Positions 30,108 through 39,747 of a stretch of DNA of 64,000 bases are shown one piece after another. A program made the translations under genes and the position numbers. The DNA lies in the NCBI RefSeq assembly GCF_024518835.1, contig NZ_JANIGO010000003.1:248001-312000 (forward strand), given 5' to 3'. Each line of letters starts with the position of its first letter. Within the stretch, counting starts at the first letter, position 1. The notes under the pieces were generated by a model. It saw nothing but the letters and a program-made list of their open reading frames with translations, did not search any database and was not told the origin of the DNA. Source of the stretch: Limnobacter humi. GTDB taxonomy: Bacteria > Pseudomonadota > Gammaproteobacteria > Burkholderiales > Burkholderiaceae_B.

Positions 30108-31461
30108 GGTTGAACAAGCGGCGGCCCACCCGCGTCGGGCCCTGATCCGCCAGGCCATACCCATTCTGGTCGGCCAATTGGCCGTGATGGCCAACGGCTT
30201 GGTGGACAGCATGATGGCCGGGCATGCTGGTTCGGATGTCTTAGCAGCCATGGCAGTGGGGTCATCGGTGTACATCAGCTTGTATGTGGGGCTGATGGGC
30301 GTCATCATCGGACTCACCCCCATCTGCTCGGGCCATTACGGTGCCGGGCAATACGCCGAGGTGGGCAAGGATGCCGCGCAAGGTGTCTGGATCGCACTGC
30401 TCTTGAGCGCCTTGGGTTTGCTGGTGTTGTTCAACCCCGATTTTCTGTTTTCAATCACCGCCACACCACCCAGCATTGCCACGGCGGCCAAAGGCTATTT
30501 GACGGGCATTGGTGTGGGTCTGCCTGCTGCACTGGTCTTCCGGGTTTTTTATGCCATGAATCAGTCCATCTCGCGCCCCGGTGTGGTGATGGCGCTTCAG
30601 GTGTTGATGTTGGCCCTGAAGGTTCCACTGAATGTGTGGTTCATGCAGGGGGGTTGGGGGCTGCCCGCATTGGGTGCAGCCGGCTTTGGCTGGGCTACAG
30701 CATTGACAATGTGGGTGGTGCTGGGTGTGTCCGTGGTGATGTGGAAAACCGATACCCGATACGCGCCATTTCGAATTCATCGCTGGGTAGGACCCGACGC
30801 CAAACGTTTGCTCAATATTCTGAAATTGGGGCTGCCGATCGGAGGTTCTTACCTGATCGAAGTGACGTCATTTACCTTCATTGCCTTGCTGGTGTCTCGG
30901 TTTGGTGTCAACCAGGTGGGCAGTCATCAGATTGTGTCGAACATGGCGGCAGTGGCTTACATGATGTGTCTGGCCATGGGCAACGCCACGACCGTGATGG
31001 CAGCCCAACAATTGGGCGCGGGTGCACCACGGGTTGCTGTGGCCATGGTCAAACGGGGGCTGGAACTGGCCATGGGTATTGCCACCCTGGTGTGCGTCTT
31101 GTTCTATGTCTTTGATCGACCGCTGATCGAACTGTACACACAGGACGAAACCACGATCGCTGTGGCGCTCTCGCTGATGCCTTGGGTCATCGCTTACCAC
31201 TTTATCGACGCCATACAGACGGTCTGTTCATTTTCACTGCGGGCCTACAAAGTGTCGGGCCGCCCCATGTTGATTTACTTCATGGCCTTGTGGGTGGTGG
31301 GCATTGGGGGCGGCATGTGGCTGGGCGTGTGGCAGGCCTCCCCTCTTCAAGCGAAGGGTTTCTGGATGGCCGGCGTGGCAGGCTTGCTGCTGGCTGCACT
31401 TGGCTTGGGGAGCTTGCTGGTTTACACCATTCGACGCAGCATTAGGCAGGCAGCCCATTAA
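30094..31461 (+). CDS. MATE-family multidrug efflux transporter
   Basis: Sodium- or proton-driven exporter of 455 residues with 12 membrane helices in two halves. [23 protein letters not shown] near the N-terminus and the matching start of the second half ([18 protein letters not shown]) are typical of NorM-like proteins. It begins inside the preceding glycosyltransferase-like gene, so the two are probably cotranslated. Its stop interlocks with the orn stop in a shared TTAA. The substrate is unknown. Confidence 0.9.
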   Translation: MQHHEVEQAAAHPRRALIRQAIPILVGQLAVMANGLVDSMMAGHAGSDVLAAMAVGSSVYISLYVGLMGVIIGLTPICSGHYGAGQYAEVGKDAAQGVWIALLLSALGLLVLFNPDFLFSITATPPSIATAAKGYLTGIGVGLPAALVFRVFYAMNQSISRPGVVMALQVLMLALKVPLNVWFMQGGWGLPALGAAGFGWATALTMWVVLGVSVVMWKTDTRYAPFRIHRWVGPDAKRLLNILKLGLPIGGSYLIEVTSFTFIALLVSRFGVNQVGSHQIVSNMAAVAYMMCLAMGNATTVMAAQQLGAGAPRVAVAMVKRGLELAMGIATLVCVLFYVFDRPLIELYTQDETTIAVALSLMPWVIAYHFIDAIQTVCSFSLRAYKVSGRPMLIYFMALWVVGIGGGMWLGVWQASPLQAKGFWMAGVAGLLLAALGLGSLLVYTIRRSIRQAAH

Positions 31462-32069
31462 ATACCGGGAATGTCCTCAGCCGGCACAATGAAGTGCTCA
31501 CGGTAAAACCGCAATTCATCAATGGACTCGTGAATATCCGACAGCGCCGTGTGTTTGGTTTTCTTGACAAACTGCCGCGCAGTGCTTGGGTTCCAGCGTT
31601 TGCACAATTCTTTCAACGTGCTCACATCCAGGTTTCGGTAATGGAAATAAGCTTCCAGCCTGGGCATGTAGCGTGCCATGAAGCGGCGGTCCTGGCAGAT
31701 GCTGTTGCCACACATGGGGCTTTTGTTGGGGCCAATGTACTGCGACAGAAAATCAAGCAGCAGTTGTTCGCCCTGCTCCTCCGACATGGTCGACTCGCGC
31801 ACCCGTTGGGTGAGCCCTGAACGGCCGTGTGTGCTGGTGTTCCAGGCATCCATCCCATTGAGAATGTCATCAGACTGGTGGATGGCCAACACAGGCCCTT
31901 CGGCCAACACGTTCAGATTGCTGTCGGTTACCACGATCGCCACCTCAATAATGCGGTCCGTCATCGGGTTCAAGCCGGTCATTTCCATGTCCACCCACAG
32001 CAATCGCGAGTCATCGCGCGGCAGGGTGGCGGGTGCTGGGCTGGCAGCGGCGGCGTTGGCTTGTGACAT
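31458..32069 (-). CDS. orn: Oligoribonuclease
   Basis: 3'-5' exonuclease that finishes RNA decay and degrades pGpG; cytoplasmic, usually essential in proteobacteria. 203 residues from ATG at 32069. DEDDh exonuclease residues are visible: WVDMEMTGL (Asp, Glu), the second Asp in [12 protein letters not shown], and [14 protein letters not shown] (His, Asp). The 57-codon upstream extension is non-coding. There is no clear Shine-Dalgarno. It is divergent from an M48 protease gene with 88 bases between starts. Confidence 0.96.
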   Translation of the reverse strand: MSQANAAAASPAPATLPRDDSRLLWVDMEMTGLNPMTDRIIEVAIVVTDSNLNVLAEGPVLAIHQSDDILNGMDAWNTSTHGRSGLTQRVRESTMSEEQGEQLLLDFLSQYIGPNKSPMCGNSICQDRRFMARYMPRLEAYFHYRNLDVSTLKELCKRWNPSTARQFVKKTKHTALSDIHESIDELRFYREHFIVPAEDIPGI

Positions 32070-32157
32070 AATCAGAGTAAGAGCAAGAGTTTCGTGGACG
32101 AGTCGTATTGTCGCACAGGGTCCAGACTCCTGCTGAATGTTCAAAGGTGAGTGCGTG

Positions 32158-33447
32158 ATGGTTTTTACAGAAGTCTTTGTGGCCGTGGTGGCTGTGAGTT
32201 TGGTCTTGCGCTTGTACCTGGCGACCCGCCAGGTCAACAATATCGCCCGGCACAGGGCCAGCGTGCCAGCCGACTTTGCTGGTCAAATTTCACTCGAGGC
32301 CCACCAGAAAGCCGCGGACTATTCCATCACCAAAACCCGACTGGGCATGCTGAACATCGGGCTGGAAGCCATCATCCTGATTGGCTTTACTTTGCTGGGT
32401 GGTCTTCAAGTCATCCAAACACTATCTGCCCAATGGGCCACTGGTTTGTGGGCCGGGCTGGCCCTGATTGCCGCAGTCGGTTTGCTGGGCAGTGTACTCG
32501 ACCTGCCGCTGTCTTATTACAAACAGTTTGTGGTGGAAGCACGCTTCGGCTTTAACCGCATGAGCAAGGGCCTGTTTTTTGCGGATTGGGCCAAAGGGCT
32601 GCTGTTGGGCACCCTGCTGGGTGGTCCATTGGTGTTTGTGGTGCTGTATTTGATGCGTCAAGCGGGTCAGCAGTGGTGGCTGTGGGCCTGGATGGTGTGG
32701 TTTGGCTTTAGCCTTCTGATGATGTGGTTGTTTCCCACCGTCATCGCCCCCTTGTTCAACAAGTTCACTCCACTGGAAGACGGCGCAACGCGACAACGTA
32801 TTCTCAACCTGTTGAACCGCTGCGGATTTGACTCCAGCGGCTTGTTTGTGATGGACGGCAGCAAGCGCTCTGCCCATGGCAACGCTTACTTCAGCGGCAT
32901 GGGCAAAGCCAAACGGATTGTGTTTTTCGATACATTACTGGCCCGTTTAAACGATGATCAAATTGAGGCTGTTTTGGCCCACGAACTGGGGCACTTCAAG
33001 AAAAAACACATTGTTAAACACTTGGTGTTTTCAGGCATCGGCAGCCTGCTGATGTTCTGGGCACTGGGAAAATTGGCCAGTACCACCTGGTTTTACACGG
33101 GGCTGGGTGTCACGCCCGACCTGTTGAACGGTTCGGAAGCCATGGCCTTGGTGTTGTTCATGATGGTGCTGCCTTACTTCACATTCCCAATTCGCCCGGT
33201 GATGTCTTGGTTGAGTCGAAAGCATGAGTTTGAGGCAGATGCCTATGCCGCAGACCAGAGCGCACCACAACACTTGGTCAGCGCCTTGGTCAAGCTGTAT
33301 CAGGACAATGCCGCCACACTGACACCTGACCCGGTTCACTCCGCGTTCTACGACAGCCATCCGCCCGCTTCCATCCGGATCCAACGGTTGAAAGAACGCA
33401 TGGGAGGCGCCGTGTGGCCCCGCCTTGATACCCGGGGGGCCCAGTGA
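32158..33447 (+). CDS. M48 family (Ste24-like) membrane zinc endopeptidase
   Basis: Integral-membrane metalloprotease resembling CAAX prenyl protease 1, 429 residues. Several N-terminal helices lead to the zinc site HELGH in [14 protein letters not shown] near residue 280, with the third zinc ligand in [11 protein letters not shown] near 358. Bacterial members are thought to act in membrane protein quality control; no CAAX substrates are implied. ATG at 32158 is preferred (AAGGTGA eight bases before) over one seven codons earlier. The stop overlaps the GTG of the pterin dehydratase gene. Confidence 0.93.
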   Translation: MVFTEVFVAVVAVSLVLRLYLATRQVNNIARHRASVPADFAGQISLEAHQKAADYSITKTRLGMLNIGLEAIILIGFTLLGGLQVIQTLSAQWATGLWAGLALIAAVGLLGSVLDLPLSYYKQFVVEARFGFNRMSKGLFFADWAKGLLLGTLLGGPLVFVVLYLMRQAGQQWWLWAWMVWFGFSLLMMWLFPTVIAPLFNKFTPLEDGATRQRILNLLNRCGFDSSGLFVMDGSKRSAHGNAYFSGMGKAKRIVFFDTLLARLNDDQIEAVLAHELGHFKKKHIVKHLVFSGIGSLLMFWALGKLASTTWFYTGLGVTPDLLNGSEAMALVLFMMVLPYFTFPIRPVMSWLSRKHEFEADAYAADQSAPQHLVSALVKLYQDNAATLTPDPVHSAFYDSHPPASIRIQRLKERMGGAVWPRLDTRGAQ

Positions 33448-33830
33448 ATACAGCAAACCCATCGGACAACGGGACACGCCCGGCAGCTGACTGGTTATAC
33501 GTGCCCTGCAGACACCTGGACACCGCTTGGTCCGGGGAACAGGTTGCCAGCCAATTGAAGGAATTTCCGCACTGGGCTGTGGAGTTTTCAGCCCATTCTG
33601 CACAGCCCATCTGTTTGTGGCGCACCTATGCGTTTGCCAACTTTGAAGGCGTGAAAATGGCTGTACACGCCCTGATGCACCTGGCCGATGATGAAGACCA
33701 CCACCCCGATGTTCATTTTGGCTACAACCGCCTTACCGTGAAATGGAGCACGCACAGCGCGGGCGGCGTGTCGGACAATGATTGGGCCTGTGCTGCAAAG
33801 CTGGATGACGCCTTGCGTCATGTCGGCTGA
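33444..33830 (+). CDS. phhB: Pterin-4a-carbinolamine dehydratase-like protein
   Basis: Dehydrates 4a-hydroxytetrahydrobiopterin to recycle the pterin cofactor of aromatic amino acid hydroxylases. 128 residues with the family core FANFEGVKMAVHALM near residue 66, the active-site DHHPD near 86 and STHSAGGVSDND near 101. GTG start overlapping the protease stop (GTGA). phhA is not nearby; between the protease and rsgA the gene may have a housekeeping or moonlighting role. The N-terminal 15 residues are variable. Confidence 0.88.
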   Translation: MNTANPSDNGTRPAADWLYVPCRHLDTAWSGEQVASQLKEFPHWAVEFSAHSAQPICLWRTYAFANFEGVKMAVHALMHLADDEDHHPDVHFGYNRLTVKWSTHSAGGVSDNDWACAAKLDDALRHVG

Positions 33831-33847
33831 ACCCAGGGTCACACATT

Positions 33848-34816
33848 TTGGGAAAAATCAAATTTTCAGCCAAAGGTAAACCCACGGTGAGCGCAGTGGA
33901 CCAGGACATACTGAGCCACGCTTTGGTGGTGGCCAGCCATGGTCGCCATTTTGTGGCACGTGGCGACGACGGCAAATTGTGGCAGCTGTTTGGCAAAGGC
34001 AAGCGACGTGAAGTGGCGGTGGGCGATGAGGTCAGCATTCGACCCAGTGGCGACGAGCAAGCCTGGGTGGAGGAGATTTTGCCTCGACGAAACCTGGTGT
34101 ACCGGTCAGACGCACTGAAAAGCAAACTGTTTGCTGCCAACCTGGACCAGGTGTTGCTGGTGCTGGCCATCAGTCCCCCGTATTCCACTGAGTTGTTGGG
34201 CCGAACGCTGGTGGCCTGCCAACATGCGGGTGTGCCGCTTCATGTGGTGTTCAACAAAGTGGACCTGTTCGACGATGTTCAAGAAGCCATGGCAGAGTTC
34301 ACCGAGGAATTGAATGCATGGACCCGGGGTGAATGCCCTATTCACTTTGTCAGTCTGACCGAAGCACCCCATGATGCACAGGCTCACATGCTGAGCTTGC
34401 TGGAGCACAAGCGAACATTGATACTGGGTCAATCAGGGATGGGAAAATCCACGTTGATCAATCTGTTGATTCCGGAAGCCCGAGCCAGCACCAACGAGAT
34501 TTCCATGGCTCTGAATGCGGGCAAACACACCACCACCCACACGCAAATGCATGTTGGTGACGCCGGATTGGAATTGATCGACTCGCCTGGATTTCAGGCA
34601 TTTGGATTATTTCACCTGTCGGAAGACGAATTGCTGGACGCATTCCCGGATATTGCGAAACCTGGTCTGCGTTGCCGGTTTGCCAATTGCCAACACCTTC
34701 GCGAACCGGATTGTGCAGTCAAACTGGCACTGGGCACCACAGAATTGTCAGCAGCACGTTTTGAATTGTTCTTGCTGCTGCGCGAGGAATTGCGCAGCGG
34801 ACAGGGTTATGCATGA
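33848..34816 (+). CDS. rsgA: Ribosome small-subunit-dependent GTPase A
   Basis: Circularly permuted GTPase in late 30S subunit maturation; cytoplasmic. 322 residues: an N-terminal OB fold, then the GTP motifs in permuted order G4 (FNKVDL, ~137), G1 (GQSGMGKST, ~198) and G3 (DSPG, ~243), then a zinc finger CRFANCQHLREPDC near 276-289. The start appears to be TTG at 33848, placed 17 bases after the pterin dehydratase stop; no better ATG exists before the OB fold. The 3' end overlaps the converging AmpE/CobD-like gene by ten bases. Confidence 0.95.
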   Translation: MGKIKFSAKGKPTVSAVDQDILSHALVVASHGRHFVARGDDGKLWQLFGKGKRREVAVGDEVSIRPSGDEQAWVEEILPRRNLVYRSDALKSKLFAANLDQVLLVLAISPPYSTELLGRTLVACQHAGVPLHVVFNKVDLFDDVQEAMAEFTEELNAWTRGECPIHFVSLTEAPHDAQAHMLSLLEHKRTLILGQSGMGKSTLINLLIPEARASTNEISMALNAGKHTTTHTQMHVGDAGLELIDSPGFQAFGLFHLSEDELLDAFPDIAKPGLRCRFANCQHLREPDCAVKLALGTTELSAARFELFLLLREELRSGQGYA

Positions 34817-35790
34817 AAAGGATTGGGCATCCAACCCAATAGCGCAAGCAACAGGCCCAGTGACAACCAGGCCACCACGCATTTCAAAATCAACTGGCGG
34901 AACTGTTGCAGGGCTTGAACAGGCGCATCATCTGAGCCTGACAAGCCAGACTCGGAACCAGAACCCAGTCCAGACGACAAACCCACAGCCGCCAGACAGG
35001 CTGCTGTGAGCGGCGCCCAATTGGAAAATCGTGATTGTGTTTGGGCAGTTCGCCAAGCCAGCATCACCTCGTCAAACTGGGACACCAAGGCCACGGTTAG
35101 CCCCAGTAAACGAGCAGGCACCCACTCCATGAGATACAACACAAAACGTGGGCTCATCAGCGCACGTTTGCCCTGCGCGTCCCACAGGTCTCCGAGGCTG
35201 GGCATTTCTTGCAAATGGGCCTGTTCGATCCACAACTGCCGCTCACGCACCACACTCCAGTGAACGGCCATGTACATCACCAGCCCTGTGGGCCCAGGCA
35301 CGACCAAGTACCAGAAGATGACGGCAAAATATTGACGCAAGGCGCGCTCTGAGCCGTGGTAAACCGCCGACACCACCAACTCATCGGCCCGCTGAACATG
35401 CACTTCTGAGCCGTCATACTCTTTCATCCAATTCAGAAACAGTTCGCGCGCGCGGAAAAAATCCCCCTGATTCAAGAACAGCTGGGCCGTGGTGTATACC
35501 TCGGCAAAATGTTTAAAGCGAAGACCATACAAAATGATGGTGATGCTGACGACACCCGCCAACAGCGGCCAGGTGCCCAACAACACCTTGTTGAGGAAAT
35601 ACACGCCCAACGTCCACACGACCACCGGCGCCAACCATTGAAGATGCGCGGCTGACGCAACCCCCAACTTGACCAGGTCAATCTCAAACTCACGGGTCAG
35701 ATGGTCCACACCGACGCGCGACCGGTCAAACAGACGATCAGGCAGCAGCGTTTCCAGAATCACCGCAATGATGAGGGCGAAATATGACAT
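34807..35790 (-). CDS. CobD/CbiB-AmpE superfamily membrane protein, AmpE-like
   Basis: Integral-membrane protein, 327 residues from ATG at 35790 (or 340 from GTG at 35829). Membrane segments occur at the N-terminus, near 65-95, near 150-190, around 235-260 and at the C-terminus. Databases usually label betaproteobacterial relatives CobD/CbiB, but no cobalamin pathway gene is near. The stretch EWVPARLLGLTVALVSQFDE and the preceding FWYLVVPGPTGLVMY recall AmpE, the membrane sensor-like partner of the AmpD wall-recycling enzyme, as remembered from E. coli. It is the last gene of a run starting with amgK and murU, so a wall-recycling link is attractive but inferred. Confidence 0.75.
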   Translation of the reverse strand: MSYFALIIAVILETLLPDRLFDRSRVGVDHLTREFEIDLVKLGVASAAHLQWLAPVVVWTLGVYFLNKVLLGTWPLLAGVVSITIILYGLRFKHFAEVYTTAQLFLNQGDFFRARELFLNWMKEYDGSEVHVQRADELVVSAVYHGSERALRQYFAVIFWYLVVPGPTGLVMYMAVHWSVVRERQLWIEQAHLQEMPSLGDLWDAQGKRALMSPRFVLYLMEWVPARLLGLTVALVSQFDEVMLAWRTAQTQSRFSNWAPLTAACLAAVGLSSGLGSGSESGLSGSDDAPVQALQQFRQLILKCVVAWLSLGLLLALLGWMPNPFHA

Positions 35791-35815
35791 GACCAGTGGT
35801 GTGGGTTGGACAGCC

Positions 35816-36445
35816 TTATAGGCCTGCACTGAGGAAATTGTACAGGTTGCGGATCATGGCAGCCGTCGCGCCCCAAATGAAATACTCGCGACTGTTGTCC
35901 GGCGCAGGGTATGGCATGGCGTAAAAGGTCCGCGGGCCCATGGGTGTCTGCAAACTGCGCGTTTGGTGATTGGCTGGGTTCATCAGAAAATCCAGCGGCA
36001 CCTCAAACACTTCGGCCACTTCGAAGCTGTCCAGTGTTAATTCAAATTCGGGCTGCACCAACGCCACCACCGGGGTCACCAAAAAGTTGGTGGCGGTTTG
36101 GTACACCGGCATGGTGCCCAGCACCTCAATGTGTTGACGGTGAAGACCAACCTCTTCCTCGGTTTCACGCAAAGCTGTCTCAATCGGATGACCATCTTCG
36201 GGTTCACTGCGACCGCCGGGGAAACTGATTTGCCCTGCATGGTCGTTCAGGTGTGCAGTTCGCTGCGTGAGCAGTACATGCAAACCGCGCTCCCGCAGCA
36301 CAATCGGCACCAAAACCGCTGCATCCGCTGGCTCGCGATCCTTGAAAAATCGTTCCTCCAAGGGTTCGGGTGTCCATTGAATACTGGCCATGCGCTGAAA
36401 ACGTTCGCGCAACAAGATCTCAGTCCACAAGCGGTCGGTCAACAT
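35816..36445 (-). CDS. NUDIX hydrolase, CoA pyrophosphatase type
   Basis: Hydrolyses nucleoside diphosphate-X compounds, probably CoA or its derivatives. 209 residues. The CoA-specific motif LLTQRTAHLNDHAGQISFPG near residue 60 directly precedes the Nudix box, GRSEPEDGHPIETALRETEE onward, with the metal-binding REtEEE core. Cytoplasmic. It begins two bases after the ubiH stop and its stop lies upstream of the AmpE-like gene, all on the same strand. Confidence 0.92.
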   Translation of the reverse strand: MLTDRLWTEILLRERFQRMASIQWTPEPLEERFFKDREPADAAVLVPIVLRERGLHVLLTQRTAHLNDHAGQISFPGGRSEPEDGHPIETALRETEEEVGLHRQHIEVLGTMPVYQTATNFLVTPVVALVQPEFELTLDSFEVAEVFEVPLDFLMNPANHQTRSLQTPMGPRTFYAMPYPAPDNSREYFIWGATAAMIRNLYNFLSAGL

Positions 36446-36447
36446 GG

Positions 36448-37647
36448 TCAGGCAGCCAGTCCGAACAACATCAGCTCGGCGAATTGTTTGCGCAAAGGCG
36501 GCGTGAACTCCATCAAGTTCAACGCCATTTGCCGGCCTGCACCCAACAGTGCGTTCTGGTTTGAAAAACCTTTCACCATCAGGTCTGTCAGACGGACCAC
36601 CGCGTTTCGATCAACGGATCGCGCTCGCTCAAAATCTGTCAGTGCACCAATGAGCAAGGCTTCGTCCGCCACAATGGCGGGCGACACACTGCGAACCAGT
36701 TGGGCAGCATCTCGCAAACCAAGGTTCAAGCCTTGTCCGGCCACCGGATGTAAAATTTGGGCTGCATTGCCAATCGCGACCCGACGCCCCTGTACCAGCC
36801 GCTCGCACCAATTCATGCCCAGCGGGAACATTTTTCGGGCCGCAGTACTGTGCACCACCACCCGTCGACCAAATTGCGCCCGCAATTCATCGAAAAAAGC
36901 GTGATCTGGCAAAGCCATTCGCCGATCAACCTCGGTTTTGGGTGCACACCACACCAGCGAATAGTTTTGCTGGTTGCTTGAAATCGGCAGCAAGGCCAAA
37001 GGACCCTCGCGTGTGAACCGTTCAAATGCCAAGGTGTTGTGCTGGTCCAGCAAACCGGGTTCGACTGTGGCCGTCACCTCACTGACCAGGGCCCATTGCC
37101 CATAGTCCACCACATGGTCTCGCTCACCCGCTTCACCATACAAGCCACCCTCGGCATCCACACGCAGGCCAACGGTGTATTCAGTGCCATCGTCCAACTC
37201 CAAGATTTCCAGGGACTGATGACGGCTTCGATGGGCAAATCGCACATTGGCAGGACGGAATATCTGAACGCCACGATGGGCCAGGGCTTCCGACAAACAA
37301 GCCACCAACTCACCATAGCGCACCGTCCAACCCAAGGCGCGCAGCCCCATGTCATCGGCCTTCATGCGAACCTGCCCAAATCGCCCCTGCTCCGACACGT
37401 GGATGTGATGGATGGGTGTGGCGTTGACGGGAAAACCAAGACTGGACAGACGCAGCCGGGTGGCATCGCTGAGCGCCAAGACGCGAGGATCACCCAGGGT
37501 TGCATCCAATGGTTTGGCATCAAAAATGGCGATGCGTTGGGCGCGGTCACCCCACTGGGCCGCCAGCCAGCCAGCAAACGCCAGACCAACCGGGCCTGCG
37601 CCGACGATTGCCACATCAAAATCGGTTTGCGCGTTGTTCAAGCTCAT
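36448..37647 (-). CDS. ubiH: FAD-dependent monooxygenase of ubiquinone synthesis, UbiH type
   Basis: Aromatic-ring hydroxylase acting in ubiquinone biosynthesis on the inner-membrane face. 399 residues from ATG at 37647. FAD-binding GAGPVGLAFAG near residue 16, DDMGLRALGWTVRYGEL near 110, and the second flavin motif IGNAAQILHPVAGQGLNLG near 290. The Asn in IGNAAQ is characteristic of UbiH rather than UbiF/UbiI (GDAA). The ATGA overlap with pepP and GGGCGG upstream support the start. pepP-ubiH order is conserved in proteobacteria. Confidence 0.93.
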   Translation of the reverse strand: MSLNNAQTDFDVAIVGAGPVGLAFAGWLAAQWGDRAQRIAIFDAKPLDATLGDPRVLALSDATRLRLSSLGFPVNATPIHHIHVSEQGRFGQVRMKADDMGLRALGWTVRYGELVACLSEALAHRGVQIFRPANVRFAHRSRHQSLEILELDDGTEYTVGLRVDAEGGLYGEAGERDHVVDYGQWALVSEVTATVEPGLLDQHNTLAFERFTREGPLALLPISSNQQNYSLVWCAPKTEVDRRMALPDHAFFDELRAQFGRRVVVHSTAARKMFPLGMNWCERLVQGRRVAIGNAAQILHPVAGQGLNLGLRDAAQLVRSVSPAIVADEALLIGALTDFERARSVDRNAVVRLTDLMVKGFSNQNALLGAGRQMALNLMEFTPPLRKQFAELMLFGLAA

Positions 37648-39038
37648 GCCGCCCTTTTTTGCTGAACACGGTTTCTCGATTGCATCAGTGCTTGAATGTC
37701 GCTCACGGTTTTGGGGGCTTCGTGGGTGTAGATGTCGCACCCGTTGGCTGTCACGATGGCATCGTCTTCAATGCGAATGCCGATGTTCTCGAATTTCTTC
37801 GGCACGCCGCGGCCCGGGCGGATGTACAGGCCAGGCTCAATGGTCAGTATCATGCCCGGCTCCAGCTTTCGCGAGGTGTGGGGCGCCACGCCATCCTGCG
37901 GCTTTGCGGCGGGGTCACGATAACTGCCACAGTCGTGGACGTCCATGCCCAGCCAGTGGCTCGTGCGGTGCATGTAAAAACGGGTGTAGGCTTTCTGTTC
38001 AATCGCCTCTGCCAAGCTCATTTTCAGCAGCTTGAGGTCAATCAAACCCTGCGTCAGCACCCCGACCGCTGCGTCATGCGGGTCGTTGAACCGAGCGCCA
38101 GGCCGGGTGGCTGCAATCGCCGCGTACTGAGCCTCCAGCACCACCTCATACACAGCCTGTTGCGCCGCGCTGAACTGGCCATTGACCGGAAAGGTACGCG
38201 TGATGTCCGAGGCGTAGCAATCCAGCTCGCAGCCAGCATCAATCAACAACAAATCACCATCATGAAGCCGCTGGTCATTGGCGCGATAATGCAGCACACA
38301 GGCATTGGCACCGCCTGCGACAATCGACCCATACGCGGGTGCCGCTGAACCGTGTTTGCGAAAGGTGTACAGCAACTCGGCTTCCACCTCGTATTCAAAC
38401 TTGCCGGGTGCAGTGGTCAACATGGCCCGTTGGTGGGCCATGGCCGAAATGGTGGCAGCCTTTTTCATGGTGGCCAGTTCGGTTTTGTCCTTGATCAAGC
38501 GAAGTTCGTCCAATGCGTGGCTGATATCGAGCACCGCATGCGGCGCGACCACACCCATGCGCGCTTTGCCCCGCAACGTTTTCAGCACATCGGCCACCGC
38601 GGCCTCCAGACGATCGTCCTCGCCCAGGCGCAAAAATACACTGGGCTGATTGGCCAGCATTTCCGTCAGGCCCTCCTCAAAATCGTCCATGCTGAAGGCT
38701 GCATCAAATCCAAATTGCAGTTGGGCAGCCGCAGGACCAAAGCGAAAGCCGTCCCAAATCTCTCGTTCTTCATGCTTGGGCCGGCAAAACAGGAAAGATT
38801 TGCTCCTGCCCGACGGCGAAACCGCCAAGGCCAGACAGGCTTCAGGTTCAGGAAAACCGGTGAGGTAATAAAAGTAGCTGTCGGAGCGAAAGGCATAGTC
38901 TGCATCGCGATTGCGCATCACTTCATGACCCGACTGGACCAAAGCCACACCACCGCCCTGTTTTTTCAATGCCAGGGCCAGACGGGCCCGCCGCTTGGCA
39001 TACACACTGGGTGATTGGGTGGGATAACGACTGCTCAT
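37644..39038 (-). CDS. pepP: Xaa-Pro aminopeptidase
   Basis: Removes the N-terminal residue before proline; cytoplasmic dinuclear-metal M24B peptidase. 464 residues. The N-terminal creatinase-like domain covers about 1-170. Metal ligands are in LLIDAGCELDCYASDITRTF (~270), HRTSHWLGMDVHD (~365), LTIEPGLYI (~415) and GIRIEDD (~440). It overlaps murU upstream and ubiH downstream by four bases each, so all three are coupled. Confidence 0.96.
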   Translation of the reverse strand: MSSRYPTQSPSVYAKRRARLALALKKQGGGVALVQSGHEVMRNRDADYAFRSDSYFYYLTGFPEPEACLALAVSPSGRSKSFLFCRPKHEEREIWDGFRFGPAAAQLQFGFDAAFSMDDFEEGLTEMLANQPSVFLRLGEDDRLEAAVADVLKTLRGKARMGVVAPHAVLDISHALDELRLIKDKTELATMKKAATISAMAHQRAMLTTAPGKFEYEVEAELLYTFRKHGSAAPAYGSIVAGGANACVLHYRANDQRLHDGDLLLIDAGCELDCYASDITRTFPVNGQFSAAQQAVYEVVLEAQYAAIAATRPGARFNDPHDAAVGVLTQGLIDLKLLKMSLAEAIEQKAYTRFYMHRTSHWLGMDVHDCGSYRDPAAKPQDGVAPHTSRKLEPGMILTIEPGLYIRPGRGVPKKFENIGIRIEDDAIVTANGCDIYTHEAPKTVSDIQALMQSRNRVQQKRAA

Positions 39039-39745
39039 ACACGACCTGCCTTGTGTTGAAGAAGTTGGTTCAGCTCATCCAGACGAGCGGGGGTGCCGAT
39101 GTCCATCCAGCGCCCGGTGTGCAACTCACCTGTGACTGTGCCCTGTTGCATTGCACTTCGCAACAGGGGGGCGAGTTTGAATACAGTGCCAGGCACAACG
39201 GCCTGGAACAGGCTGGGCGCATACAGCCCAATGCCCGAAAATGTGAATGCGCCTTCGTGGCCCGTTCGATCATGCACGGTGTGGCCTTGCAATTCAAAAT
39301 CGCCCGCCGGGTTGTGGTCTGGGTTGGGCACCATCACCAGGTGAGCCTGCTGTCCAGGTGCCCAGGACTGTTCGATATCCAAGGCCTTTTTAACCGGCCA
39401 ATCGCAATGCACATCCCCGTTGATGACCAAAAATGGCGTGTCGAGGTGGTCTGGATTGAGCAAGTGCAGCGCTTGCGCAATACCCCCAGCGGTTTCCAGG
39501 GCAGTGGATTCGGCGGAATACATCAGCCGGGCACCCAATGATTGCCCATCGCCAAAATACGCCGCAATCTGTTGACCCAAATGTGCGTGGTTCACCACGA
39601 TCTCGATGATACCGGCCTGAACCAATGCCTCAATGTGCCACTGCAACAGTGGCTTGCCGCCAGCTTTGAGCAACGGTTTGGGACAAACATCCGTCAAGGG
39701 GCGCATCCGTTCTCCGCGCCCAGCGGCCAGAATCATTGCTCGCAT
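39035..39745 (-). CDS. murU: N-acetylmuramate alpha-1-phosphate uridylyltransferase
   Basis: Nucleotidyltransferase of 236 residues with MILAAGRGERMRPLTDVCPK at the N-terminus and the metal-binding VINGDVHCDWP near residue 109. Downstream of an AmgK-like kinase, separated by two bases, it fits MurU: UTP + MurNAc-1-phosphate to UDP-MurNAc. This recycles wall sugars past the fosfomycin-sensitive MurA step. A generic sugar-1-phosphate nucleotidyltransferase is the alternative, but the pairing with amgK is the known signature. Confidence 0.92.
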   Translation of the reverse strand: MRAMILAAGRGERMRPLTDVCPKPLLKAGGKPLLQWHIEALVQAGIIEIVVNHAHLGQQIAAYFGDGQSLGARLMYSAESTALETAGGIAQALHLLNPDHLDTPFLVINGDVHCDWPVKKALDIEQSWAPGQQAHLVMVPNPDHNPAGDFELQGHTVHDRTGHEGAFTFSGIGLYAPSLFQAVVPGTVFKLAPLLRSAMQQGTVTGELHTGRWMDIGTPARLDELNQLLQHKAGRV

Positions 39746-39747
39746 GG

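Noticed and set aside
34807-35790. Cobalamin biosynthesis (CbiB) assignment
   Set aside because: No other cobalamin gene is near and the conserved stretches look more like AmpE; superfamily name kept only.
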